A DNA stretch of 51,756 nt from CAZKFA01 sp964551925. GTDB lineage: Bacteria > Cyanobacteriota > Vampirovibrionia > LMEP-6097. The stretch's first letter is position 1. Each line of letters starts with the position of its first letter. Positions 23,691 to 31,601 of the stretch are shown here, one piece after another. The position numbers and the translations under genes were made by a program. The DNA lies in contig CAZKFA010000012.1 of assembly GCA_964551925.1 (NCBI GenBank), forward strand, positions 1 through 51,756, in the 5' to 3' direction. The notes beneath the pieces were generated by a model, which saw nothing but the letters and a program-made list of their open reading frames with translations, was not told the origin of the DNA and did no database searches.

Positions 23691-24931
23691 TAATGTGCTC
23701 CTCTCTTCAAATCAGATAAAGCTTTTTTCAAAGAAATCTCTATTGCATTAGATGATGCTCCATTACGATTAACCGTTTTTGTTATAGAAGCAGTGTTACC
23801 AGCATCAGCAATAAGAATTCGTCCTTTATGATCTTTCGGTTCAAATCCTAAATCACGAAGAATAGCATTAATATCAGTTGGTCTTTTAGCCGAAACCTGA
23901 TCCCACATAGCTGTTAAAGCTTCTAAATTATCTACAGGTCGTGTCCTACCATTTAAAGATTCTATAAATTCTCTATAATTACGATACGATCTATGATTTT
24001 CCCCTTCTGCTGCTGGAGCTTGATTTACAGGAGCACTAATAATCACACCTTTAGTTCGGGCTTGAGATTCCAATTCTTGAATATAATCTTCAACACGAGT
24101 CATCAAGGTTAACTCTAACTCTTCTACTTGAGATTGCACTTCGGCGAAATCATTACTAGCCAGTGCTTCAGTTAAAGCTTGCTCTTGTGTTTTTTGCTCT
24201 TTTATAGCTTGGGCTATTAAGTCAATCCTACGTTGAGCATAATCTTTAGCCGCCAGTATCGCTGCTGACGAGGTTTTATCGGTTTGCAATATATCCAAAT
24301 TCGCTTGAGTCTTGGCTTGTAAATCATTTAAGCGCTCAATCTCTGTTCTTATAGTTACTAATTGAGCTTGCTGTTGTTCACGTAATTGTGCTTGGTTAGT
24401 ACGAATTTCTTCTATTTCTTTTTTCTTAGCATCTAACTCTACAAGGTCTGCTTTAAACTTCAACTCAAGCTTCTCAGCTAGTAAACGCTCTGGTCTATAT
24501 TGCTTGTGTAATAATTGTGCCTGTGTACGAACTTCATGATAAGGTTTATCACCCACCGCATCAGCCAAAACATTCTGTTCAGTCTCTAATTTGGCAAGCT
24601 TCGCTTCTTGTGCTACTAAAAGCTTGCCAATAAGCTCAGGCTTAGCTATAGCTTGTAATTGCTTCAGATCAATTCCAGCTACATCCAAAGCTTGGATATT
24701 CTTTGGATCTTCTTGAATTGCTCTTAGAGTCTCGACTAGAGTTTGCTGCGCTGCTCTTGTTTTATCTACAGCAGCTAATTGCTGAGCAGTGTCTCTAATC
24801 TGTTCTCTCTTTGTTACAGCTGCAATTGTTTGCTCCCTTAATGCAACTAATCCACCAACAACACGATCTGCTGCCATGTCATGTAAGCGCAGGGCCTCTG
24901 GAGATATTTTTGATTGAACAATTAGTTTCAT
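23690..24931 (-). CDS. Long coiled-coil hypothetical protein
   Basis: The start is placed at ATG 24931 (MKLIVQSKISPEALRLHD) because a promoter with a perfect TTGACA sits just upstream; the longer reading frame from 24994 would start before this promoter. The 413-residue product has a near-continuous coiled coil over about 25-290, rich in Gln, Ala and Glu, then a linker (APVNQAPAAEGENH) and a small C-terminal globular region (about 305-413, SYRNYREFIESLNG ... AISLKKAL-like end). No transmembrane segment or ATPase motif is present. It is coupled to the next coiled-coil gene. A structural or tether role is a reasonable guess; I do not recognise the family. Confidence 0.75.
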   Translation of the reverse strand: MKLIVQSKISPEALRLHDMAADRVVGGLVALREQTIAAVTKREQIRDTAQQLAAVDKTRAAQQTLVETLRAIQEDPKNIQALDVAGIDLKQLQAIAKPELIGKLLVAQEAKLAKLETEQNVLADAVGDKPYHEVRTQAQLLHKQYRPERLLAEKLELKFKADLVELDAKKKEIEEIRTNQAQLREQQQAQLVTIRTEIERLNDLQAKTQANLDILQTDKTSSAAILAAKDYAQRRIDLIAQAIKEQKTQEQALTEALASNDFAEVQSQVEELELTLMTRVEDYIQELESQARTKGVIISAPVNQAPAAEGENHRSYRNYREFIESLNGRTRPVDNLEALTAMWDQVSAKRPTDINAILRDLGFEPKDHKGRILIADAGNTASITKTVNRNGASSNAIEISLKKALSDLKRGAH

Positions 24932-24952
24932 ATTATCCGAAATGCAGATAAT

Positions 24953-24982
24953 ATTATCGCGAACGAGAGGATATTTTGTCAA
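24953..24982 (-). promoter_or_regulatory. Canonical sigma-70 promoter (TTGACA - 18 bp - GATAAT)
   Basis: Minus-strand TTGACA (24977-24982) and GATAAT (24953-24958) are separated by 18 bp. This is the best -35 element found in the window and leaves a leader of about 14 nt before ATG 24931. Confidence 0.6.
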
Positions 24983-25059
24983 GCGCAATTCCAAAAATAT
25001 TATTATTAAACTGATTATCTTGTGCTATTATGATGTAATTGAAACTTAATTAGAAATAA

Positions 25060-25899
25060 ATGACAACTAATCTACTAACACGACTTAATACGGCAATTCG
25101 TCAAGAAGATCAGATAATTAGGGTACCTCGGACTAAGGCTGCCCAACAAGCACAGGTCAATAAAGCATCTGATAAAGCTTTGGCTGTACAGAGACTAGCT
25201 GAACCAGTATGTGAACCTGCCACAATAAAGGAAGGTAATCTATTAGCAAAGGAAAGATTCGGAATTAATAGAGCTGATTTAGAAAGATTTGCTCTTGGTA
25301 TTTGCTCACAGTTAGAATTATTACAAATACAACCTCAAGCTCCAACACAAGAACCAAGCTGGGAGGACAGGTTACTCGGGGATCTTTTTAAGGATAAATC
25401 AATAAACACTACCCCAAAAAAAACTTTTGGTCGAGCCAAAAAAATAGCATTACCAAGAATACAAATCAATAATGCTAATTACCAAATTTCAACAACTAAA
25501 CCCGTTGTTGGTCAAGAGATGATAAAAGTTACGAAGTCAAGTCGTGGTTTTGTAAATCAATTACCAAGCGTTGCTCAAGCTGAAAAAGAATTTATACCTA
25601 AACCAGTTGGTCATCAGTTCACACTTAGCTTGGAAGGAAAAGCTAATAATGATTCTCCAAAGGAAATTTATATAGTAACTGATTTGAAATTCAATCCAAG
25701 TTTTATCTCGCTTCGCTATCAACCAGAAGGGTTAAAGCACTTCGTCTCCTATGATATTACAAGCCAATTACTAACCTATAGATTACCAGAGTTCCCTGCT
25801 GGTGATAGCGTAGTCATAGACTCTACTGGTAAAGCAGTTCTCAACCAAAATACTTTAACAATGACAAAGAATCTTAGGCGTGCCCTGCTGATTGATTAG
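25060..25899 (+). CDS. Hypothetical protein, 279 residues
   Basis: ATG start without a clear Shine-Dalgarno; TATTATGATGTAATT lies about 30 nt upstream. Residues 1-140 are polar and partly disordered, with a basic patch (GRAKKIALPRIQ). The C-terminal part (about 185-279) appears as a beta-rich domain (HQFTLSLEGKANND, EIYIVTDLKFNPSFISLRYQ, HFVSYDITSQLLTYRLPEFP). No signal peptide or membrane span. It overlaps the convergent 25874 gene by 26 bp. The family is not recognised; the region 21929-31601 is rich in such lineage-specific genes. Confidence 0.7.
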   Translation: MTTNLLTRLNTAIRQEDQIIRVPRTKAAQQAQVNKASDKALAVQRLAEPVCEPATIKEGNLLAKERFGINRADLERFALGICSQLELLQIQPQAPTQEPSWEDRLLGDLFKDKSINTTPKKTFGRAKKIALPRIQINNANYQISTTKPVVGQEMIKVTKSSRGFVNQLPSVAQAEKEFIPKPVGHQFTLSLEGKANNDSPKEIYIVTDLKFNPSFISLRYQPEGLKHFVSYDITSQLLTYRLPEFPAGDSVVIDSTGKAVLNQNTLTMTKNLRRALLID

Positions 25900-26620
25900 C
25901 TGCTGATTCTAAAATTAATTTCACTACAGTCAAATGAGCAGGATTACCAGATTTATCTTCCAGTCCTTGATTGACTTGCAATAACATAGTATCAAGATCT
26001 GGCTTACTTGGTTCAGCAGCAGCAAACCAGTCTTCAACCATAGCAGCTAAAGCAGCATCTTCATCTACGGGAACTTCAACAGCTCTAACTGGCTCTACAA
26101 CTGGAATCTCTGACAGCAACGCTGCAACTTTAACATCACCATCATGTTCAAAACTAACCTGAAAAGATTCTAATCCATGAGATCTGGTTGGCTCAGTAGT
26201 TTGTGCTGCTACTTCTTTTTCTTTAATTGGTTCAAGCTTAACAAATTTATCTATAGTACTAGCAAGTTCTGGCTCCAACCTAAAAATTCGCAAATAGCCC
26301 TCTAGCTGAGGATTATCAACAGGACCAGTAATTGCTTCAAAATTAAAAACTTTATCCAATAAGTCAAAAAAGACTTCATGAATTGCTACAGCTTTCTCAC
26401 TCGCTGCTTTATGTTCAGCGACCTTAATCTTAGAATTCATATCTTCTGGCAAATGTAAAATGCGCCGAGTATCAGGGACCCGAAAAGTAGCCTTAATCTC
26501 GCTAACACTAACCTGCTCTCGTATAGCAAAAGTAGCCAAATGCTGACTGAAATCAGCAAAAATCTCCGCACGATCTTTAATCCTTTGTTTTAATCCGATT
26601 ATATCTATTGAATTGATCAT
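25874..26620 (-). CDS. Hypothetical acidic helical protein, 248 residues
   Basis: The N-terminal half (1-130) is predicted helical and amphipathic; then come a Glu/Val/Pro-rich segment (about 165-195, SEIPVVEPVRAVEVPVDEDA) and a short C-terminal helix region (AALAAMVEDWFAAAEPSKPD onward). No signal peptide, membrane segment or catalytic motif is seen. A TAAAAT box lies 16 nt before the ATG. It is divergent from the helicase-like pair at 26731, sharing the 110-bp gap, which may drive both directions. Unknown function. Confidence 0.7.
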   Translation of the reverse strand: MINSIDIIGLKQRIKDRAEIFADFSQHLATFAIREQVSVSEIKATFRVPDTRRILHLPEDMNSKIKVAEHKAASEKAVAIHEVFFDLLDKVFNFEAITGPVDNPQLEGYLRIFRLEPELASTIDKFVKLEPIKEKEVAAQTTEPTRSHGLESFQVSFEHDGDVKVAALLSEIPVVEPVRAVEVPVDEDAALAAMVEDWFAAAEPSKPDLDTMLLQVNQGLEDKSGNPAHLTVVKLILESAANQSAGHA

Positions 26621-26717
26621 TGAAGGCTAGCGCCTGATTTTAGGTCCGCGGCAAGATACCAAGATAATACTAACACTCAAAAGGGTAAAAAGTCTAGACT
26701 TATTTCACCAAATTTAA

Positions 26718-26723
26718 TATAAT
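26718..26723 (+). promoter_or_regulatory. -10 box (TATAAT) of the helicase-pair operon
   Basis: TATAAT ends 7 nt before the GTG at 26731, again the leaderless spacing. No Shine-Dalgarno is present. Confidence 0.5.
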
Positions 26724-26730
26724 AATCACT

Positions 26731-28848
26731 GTGCGTCAGGCAGGAAATTTATTCCATCAATTATTTAGCAGCTCGGGCCCTACTGAGGCAGCCGGCTTGC
26801 GGCAAAATTACGCCAGAATCGCTCGTAATAAATTATTGAAACCTAAAAACGATGATCCGCACTGCTGTTTATTGCAAGGACCGAGTGGCTACGGTTTATC
26901 TAGCGTCTTAACACAAGTAGCTTTAGACTCTACCAAGGCTGCTGATAGCAAACCTGTGTTTTTCTTTATAGATAACGAAACTCAGTATAAATATCTATTA
27001 GGTTTAATTCAGACTCTAATCAAGCTAAAACCAGATAAACAAAAATATCCTTTCATACGAGGAGAGTCACAGAGAGAAGATTCAAATACTGGTGAAGCAA
27101 GCAGCAAAAAAACAGCCGAACAGCTCAAAGCTGAGACGCAATCAGCAAGAATAATCTTTATCACCAAAAGAGCTTTAGTTTCCTCAGCTCCACAACTAGA
27201 AGAACTTGCTCAACATCATGGTACGCAGACTCTTGTTTATGATGATATTCACACTCTGCGTTACAGTGAAACCGGACGCGTTCTTGATCATTTACAAAGA
27301 TTAATCTCAACTATCCCAAAAGCAAAACTACTAGCAAGTATCAACGACCCTTGGCATGAGTCATTGCAAGAAGAAATCTTTCATAGTGCTGACCTAGCTT
27401 CGTTTTTTCCAGTAGCTAACCGTATCAGATTAGAGAAAGATGACGCCCTCGGTCTCAAACCTACTAATGGTAGGACTTCTGCGATTCCTTTTTGTTCGAT
27501 AGCAGATGGAACTACCATTGCTAAAGTACTTGCTAGTCCCAGTGAAGAGCATGTTATAGCCGAAGCCTTAAGTAAAATGATGTCCAAAATTAATACAAAT
27601 TTGGGACAGAAGAATGTAGTTATCAAAACCAGCAGCCCCGAAGCTAGTCAAATTATAGAGAAGATATTAAAAGCGACTTTGGATCCTGAACTTTGGGAGA
27701 TTAACAACAGCAATCGTAGAAGTGGCTTACGCTTCCTCACTGGAACCAATGATCACAACAAAATCCTCATTACAACTAATCTACTTGAACAAATACATTT
27801 ACCACCTGGCACCATAACCGATTTTGGGTATTTTGATGCTGCGACTTCTAGTACTGATTTAGCAAGACAGCTGAGTGTCGCCAGTACAGACCCAAATACC
27901 AGAATATACTTTCTTGAACCCCTGTACTACGAAGGATCTCAATACAAATTCCCTGATAAATCTTATACGCCACCTGGGATTGGCAGATCTTATAGTCATG
28001 AAAGAATTAATGACATTCCTCTTGTGCACCAAGCTTTTATTGATGATGCGATCAAAGCTGCTTTAATTCAAGATCATGGCAAATGGGAAAATCTACTTAA
28101 TTTACTATTGTCACGAGATTCTGATATGGATGCAGGTCCAGGCAAAACCCGCCTGATTAAACAATTACAACTCTCTCATAATAATTTAACTGTAGAGCAG
28201 ATAGAAGCCGTTATTAATGGCGAAGATTATAATCCAACATTATTCAGAGATTTTTTAGAAGAATTATTAGCCATAAGATCAGTTCAAAGATCTTGGGCCT
28301 CTGCCAGAGAGTCTGATCTTCATATCACTCACTCAATTGAGATAGATCATGATGAAATTACCCTAACTGATATAATTCGAAATTTTCCTAGACTTACTGG
28401 AGTCTTCAATCTTGATGAAGCCAGAATCGCATTACAAGATTTTGATCCATTATGGCAATTTCACCTTGGCTTTATTGGTGGCTTCCCAGATTTAAGTAGT
28501 TTTACTAATAGAGAACGCTTAGAAATACTGCTTGATCTGATGACATATCTCAGAATAGATAAAGATGTGCTCTTGCAAGAAGCCTCTGTAGATATCGGCA
28601 AACTGTCTCAAAGATTGGGATCGCAATTCCACTCATCAGGTCTTGATGCCACGAACTTAGATTTAACATTACTCAGCAAACATCTTGGAAACTATTATTT
28701 ACTGGTAAAACTATTTCCACAATTAACTGGATTAACCGAACAAATAAACCTCAGAAGAATAGATGACGATTCTATCCCTTATGCTATGCGACTAAGTTTC
28801 AAGCCAGAAGGTATTAATTTTCAAATTCAAAAAGGAAGCAAATTATGA
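26731..28848 (+). CDS. Degenerate SF2 helicase-like protein (all catalytic motifs altered)
   Basis: A 705-residue protein whose first 400 residues follow the downstream DEAH helicase block by block but with lost catalytic residues. Walker A is GPSGYGLSS (50-58; the Lys is Leu), motif II is DDIH (171-174; DEAH in the partner), motif III is SIN (203-205; ATA/TAT in the partner), and motif VI is RQLSVAS (379-385) where the partner has QIVGRGMR. The structural context is kept: RLISTIPKAKLLAS here, VISSIPARKEIFI there; KILITTNLLEQIHLPPG here, KVIINCQVLTEALDLPQ there. The C-terminal 300 residues carry FPRLTG (552), FPDLSS (585) and FPQLTG (662) repeats. So it is probably a non-hydrolysing, structural partner. 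The stop overlaps the helicase start (ATGA). Start is GTG. Confidence 0.85.
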   Translation: MRQAGNLFHQLFSSSGPTEAAGLRQNYARIARNKLLKPKNDDPHCCLLQGPSGYGLSSVLTQVALDSTKAADSKPVFFFIDNETQYKYLLGLIQTLIKLKPDKQKYPFIRGESQREDSNTGEASSKKTAEQLKAETQSARIIFITKRALVSSAPQLEELAQHHGTQTLVYDDIHTLRYSETGRVLDHLQRLISTIPKAKLLASINDPWHESLQEEIFHSADLASFFPVANRIRLEKDDALGLKPTNGRTSAIPFCSIADGTTIAKVLASPSEEHVIAEALSKMMSKINTNLGQKNVVIKTSSPEASQIIEKILKATLDPELWEINNSNRRSGLRFLTGTNDHNKILITTNLLEQIHLPPGTITDFGYFDAATSSTDLARQLSVASTDPNTRIYFLEPLYYEGSQYKFPDKSYTPPGIGRSYSHERINDIPLVHQAFIDDAIKAALIQDHGKWENLLNLLLSRDSDMDAGPGKTRLIKQLQLSHNNLTVEQIEAVINGEDYNPTLFRDFLEELLAIRSVQRSWASARESDLHITHSIEIDHDEITLTDIIRNFPRLTGVFNLDEARIALQDFDPLWQFHLGFIGGFPDLSSFTNRERLEILLDLMTYLRIDKDVLLQEASVDIGKLSQRLGSQFHSSGLDATNLDLTLLSKHLGNYYLLVKLFPQLTGLTEQINLRRIDDDSIPYAMRLSFKPEGINFQIQKGSKL

Positions 28849-31601
28849 CAAATAGAATAGACAAAACTAATGGGACACCTGATGGACCAGAGAGACGCAA
28901 GAAGCAAGGAGATGCTGTCAATCCGAATAATCCTTACATACAGAAGACTCACCCACTTTTATTGGAGATGGCTCGCAGTAACCCCGGTAGAGGAAATTTC
29001 TTTACAGCTCTTGATGAACACTTGACTATTCAGAATAGGAGCATTAGACCTTATCAAATGGAAGCGTCAGCTGCTTTTCCTCTAACAGATCCAGCTCAAA
29101 TTTTAACCCATTCTTCCATGATAAAAGGCGGACGCCAAGCTAAATCTGCTCTATTGGTTAGCCCAACTGGTTCTGGTAAAACTTCTATTTTCGTTCCTGA
29201 GATATTAGACCATGTACGCCAAGGCAAAAAAGTTCTAGTACTAGGACATAGAGATTATTTGCTTGCTCAAATCAAAGAGAGAATAGAAAGCTCTTGCCCA
29301 GCAAGCTTCCAAAAACTAGTCGAGAACCAAATACAAGTTTGTCAAGGCAAGAAGTCCCTTGAAAACGCCTCAGCCAAAGTTGCAATTACTATCGCAAGCA
29401 CTCAAACACTATCAGCTAATAGAGATGACTTACCAAATTTCTTCAAACAATTTGACACCATTGTAATTGATGAAGCACATCATTACACAGCACCTGATTA
29501 CCTGGCAACACTAGAGACTGTAATCAGTTCTATCCCAGCCCGCAAAGAAATTTTTATAATCGGTGCGACAGCTACTCCATTAAGACACACTCCTGGTGTT
29601 ATTCCAATGTCAGATTTATTTCCATTAGACAATGTCATCTGGACTAGAACTATGCGTCAGTTAATTCGCGAAGGCTTCTTGAAGTATCCAGAAGGAATAC
29701 GAATCAACACCAATCTGGGAGCCGATTTAAGTGTTGATCCAGAGACCCAAAACATCAACTCAGAGGATGTCAAATTACTCACAAGAACAGCAGAATTCAA
29801 CCAAAATTTGTTTGATGCTTACGAAGAACATGCTAGTGGCAAAAATGCTATTTTCTACTCTCACGACTTAGAACATTCTGAATTACTGTTCCAAGAAGCT
29901 CTCAAACGTAAACTACCAGTTGTTATGATTGATGGCGAGAAAGTTACCTATATGAAGACTGGTAAGAAGTCAGAACGCATAGAAGAGACTGGCAGTGTAG
30001 CTAGAGGAAAAGCATTAAGTGAATTTGGCACAAAATACAAAGTTATAATTAACTGTCAAGTTCTTACAGAAGCTCTAGATTTACCACAGACCCAGGCTCT
30101 AGTATATGGCTCTGTAACCCGTTCAGTACCAGAGTTACAACAAATCGTCGGCAGAGGCATGCGTATAGATCCAGCTCATCCGAAACAACGTAGCTTTAAA
30201 TTTATATATTTAGATCCACAAACTAGAAACAAGATCAACTTTGCTAATCTAGCAATGCTAGGCTTAGAAGAATTTGAAAAAATAGAAACTAACACTGATG
30301 GTGAAGATGTGGGTCCAAGAACAATGGAGCCAATGGCTGAAGAGCCACTAACAACAAATGGCATTGTCAACGAGGGTTCACTGGTTGATCATCCAGATCC
30401 AGAATGGGAAAAAATCCTCAAAGTTGCTCTAAAGAAAAAATTCCCAGAACTTAACACTGAAGAAGCAATCATGAGAGTATGTGAGCGCATGGCTTTATCA
30501 AGTACAAGCACTATCAACTATAGAGACATTGCAGTTGGTAATGATATCCTCTTTGGTACTCACGGTTCTAGTAAAATTAGAGAAGCACAAAGAATATTCA
30601 GGCAAATGGTTATCTATTTAGATCTGAATATGCAAGCCATCCAAACCAGATTCCCTCGCTTGACTGGTTTCAGTGACTATAATGAACTCAAATCATTCCT
30701 ATGCTCAATAATGCCATCAAGACCAGAGAACTTACATCAAGCACTAGATGTTTTGAATCGCAGGTTTGGCATTGATGCACACTACGTACAAAACTTGGCT
30801 CATCAAGAGCCCAAATTAGCCAAAGCAGAGTTATCTGAGATTTTTAATGATATCTGGGATAAAGATTGGTATCAATATTATAAAGAAGTAGCAGCTTACT
30901 TAAGTATGCCTGGCAATGAAGTAGCACAACTCTCTCGCCAAGCCAAATTAAAGGAAATCAACGAACTGTTTGCTCAACATGGTATTGAATCAAGAGTAGA
31001 AATTAAAGACTTAGATTCAATAAGAGATTTCAGGACATTTGCTTTACAACATAATTTAGTAACTAAACTAAAAAAAGTTTATAACGAAATAGAAACAAAC
31101 TTCATCCCTAAATTAGAGAAAGCTATTTGGCTGGATCAAGCTCGCCTAGCACTTCAAACCGGTACTTATGATGGACAGGATAAAGAACAATTACTACAGG
31201 AGATTGGCGTCATCAAAGCTAGTGCTCCAGATGAATCACTGGCAGAGCTCAAACAAAAAGCACTTAGTCTATTAAAATTACGCAAGCTTGGTAACGTAAA
31301 TGAATACTCAACCTTAGTAGAATTGCTCAAAGCCTCACTCAAGCAGCTCAAGCTCAGTACAGAACAAATAGATAAACTAAACTTGCCACAAGAATTAAAG
31401 ACTCAAGCAAGTATCCAGAAGGTTCTACAACGAATAGCAAGAACACAGTCTCAATTAACCGAACATAAAGAAAGCTTAGGAGCTACTCTAATTAAGAACT
31501 TAGAGTTAATACGTTGGTTTATTGCACAACAAACCAACCCTCCAACTGGTGACAGCAGACAAGATCAAGCTATTCGCAAGATGCTAGAGAACTTAGGATA
31601 A
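28845..31601 (+). CDS. DEAD/DEAH (SF2) helicase with large unknown C-terminal region
   Basis: A 918-residue protein. The intact SF2 core has a Q-like RPYQMEA (68), Walker A SPTGSGKT (106-113), GHRDYLL (134-140), DEAH (209-212), GATATPLR (240-247), FYSHDLEHSELL (337-348) and QIVGRGMR (433-440), so ATP-dependent translocation on nucleic acid is expected. The organisation is like ResIII-type helicases (RadD/UvrB-like), not a named family. The C-terminal half (480-918) is helical, with FPELNT (533) and FPRLTG (603) matching repeats in its degenerate partner, then long helices. No nuclease or methylase motif is seen. It is translationally coupled (ATGA) to the upstream pseudo-helicase. It could serve DNA repair, RNA metabolism or phage defence; no neighbour decides which. 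Confidence 0.9.
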   Translation: MTNRIDKTNGTPDGPERRKKQGDAVNPNNPYIQKTHPLLLEMARSNPGRGNFFTALDEHLTIQNRSIRPYQMEASAAFPLTDPAQILTHSSMIKGGRQAKSALLVSPTGSGKTSIFVPEILDHVRQGKKVLVLGHRDYLLAQIKERIESSCPASFQKLVENQIQVCQGKKSLENASAKVAITIASTQTLSANRDDLPNFFKQFDTIVIDEAHHYTAPDYLATLETVISSIPARKEIFIIGATATPLRHTPGVIPMSDLFPLDNVIWTRTMRQLIREGFLKYPEGIRINTNLGADLSVDPETQNINSEDVKLLTRTAEFNQNLFDAYEEHASGKNAIFYSHDLEHSELLFQEALKRKLPVVMIDGEKVTYMKTGKKSERIEETGSVARGKALSEFGTKYKVIINCQVLTEALDLPQTQALVYGSVTRSVPELQQIVGRGMRIDPAHPKQRSFKFIYLDPQTRNKINFANLAMLGLEEFEKIETNTDGEDVGPRTMEPMAEEPLTTNGIVNEGSLVDHPDPEWEKILKVALKKKFPELNTEEAIMRVCERMALSSTSTINYRDIAVGNDILFGTHGSSKIREAQRIFRQMVIYLDLNMQAIQTRFPRLTGFSDYNELKSFLCSIMPSRPENLHQALDVLNRRFGIDAHYVQNLAHQEPKLAKAELSEIFNDIWDKDWYQYYKEVAAYLSMPGNEVAQLSRQAKLKEINELFAQHGIESRVEIKDLDSIRDFRTFALQHNLVTKLKKVYNEIETNFIPKLEKAIWLDQARLALQTGTYDGQDKEQLLQEIGVIKASAPDESLAELKQKALSLLKLRKLGNVNEYSTLVELLKASLKQLKLSTEQIDKLNLPQELKTQASIQKVLQRIARTQSQLTEHKESLGATLIKNLELIRWFIAQQTNPPTGDSRQDQAIRKMLENLG

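Noticed and set aside
26731..28848. Pseudogene call for the degenerate helicase
   Set aside because: The frame is intact for 705 codons, has a promoter box, is coupled to the next gene and retains the fold outside the catalytic motifs.
26731..31601. Restriction-modification or known phage-defence operon
   Set aside because: No methylase, nuclease (PD-D/ExK, HNH, PLD) or specificity gene is visible beside the helicase pair, so no named system can be claimed.
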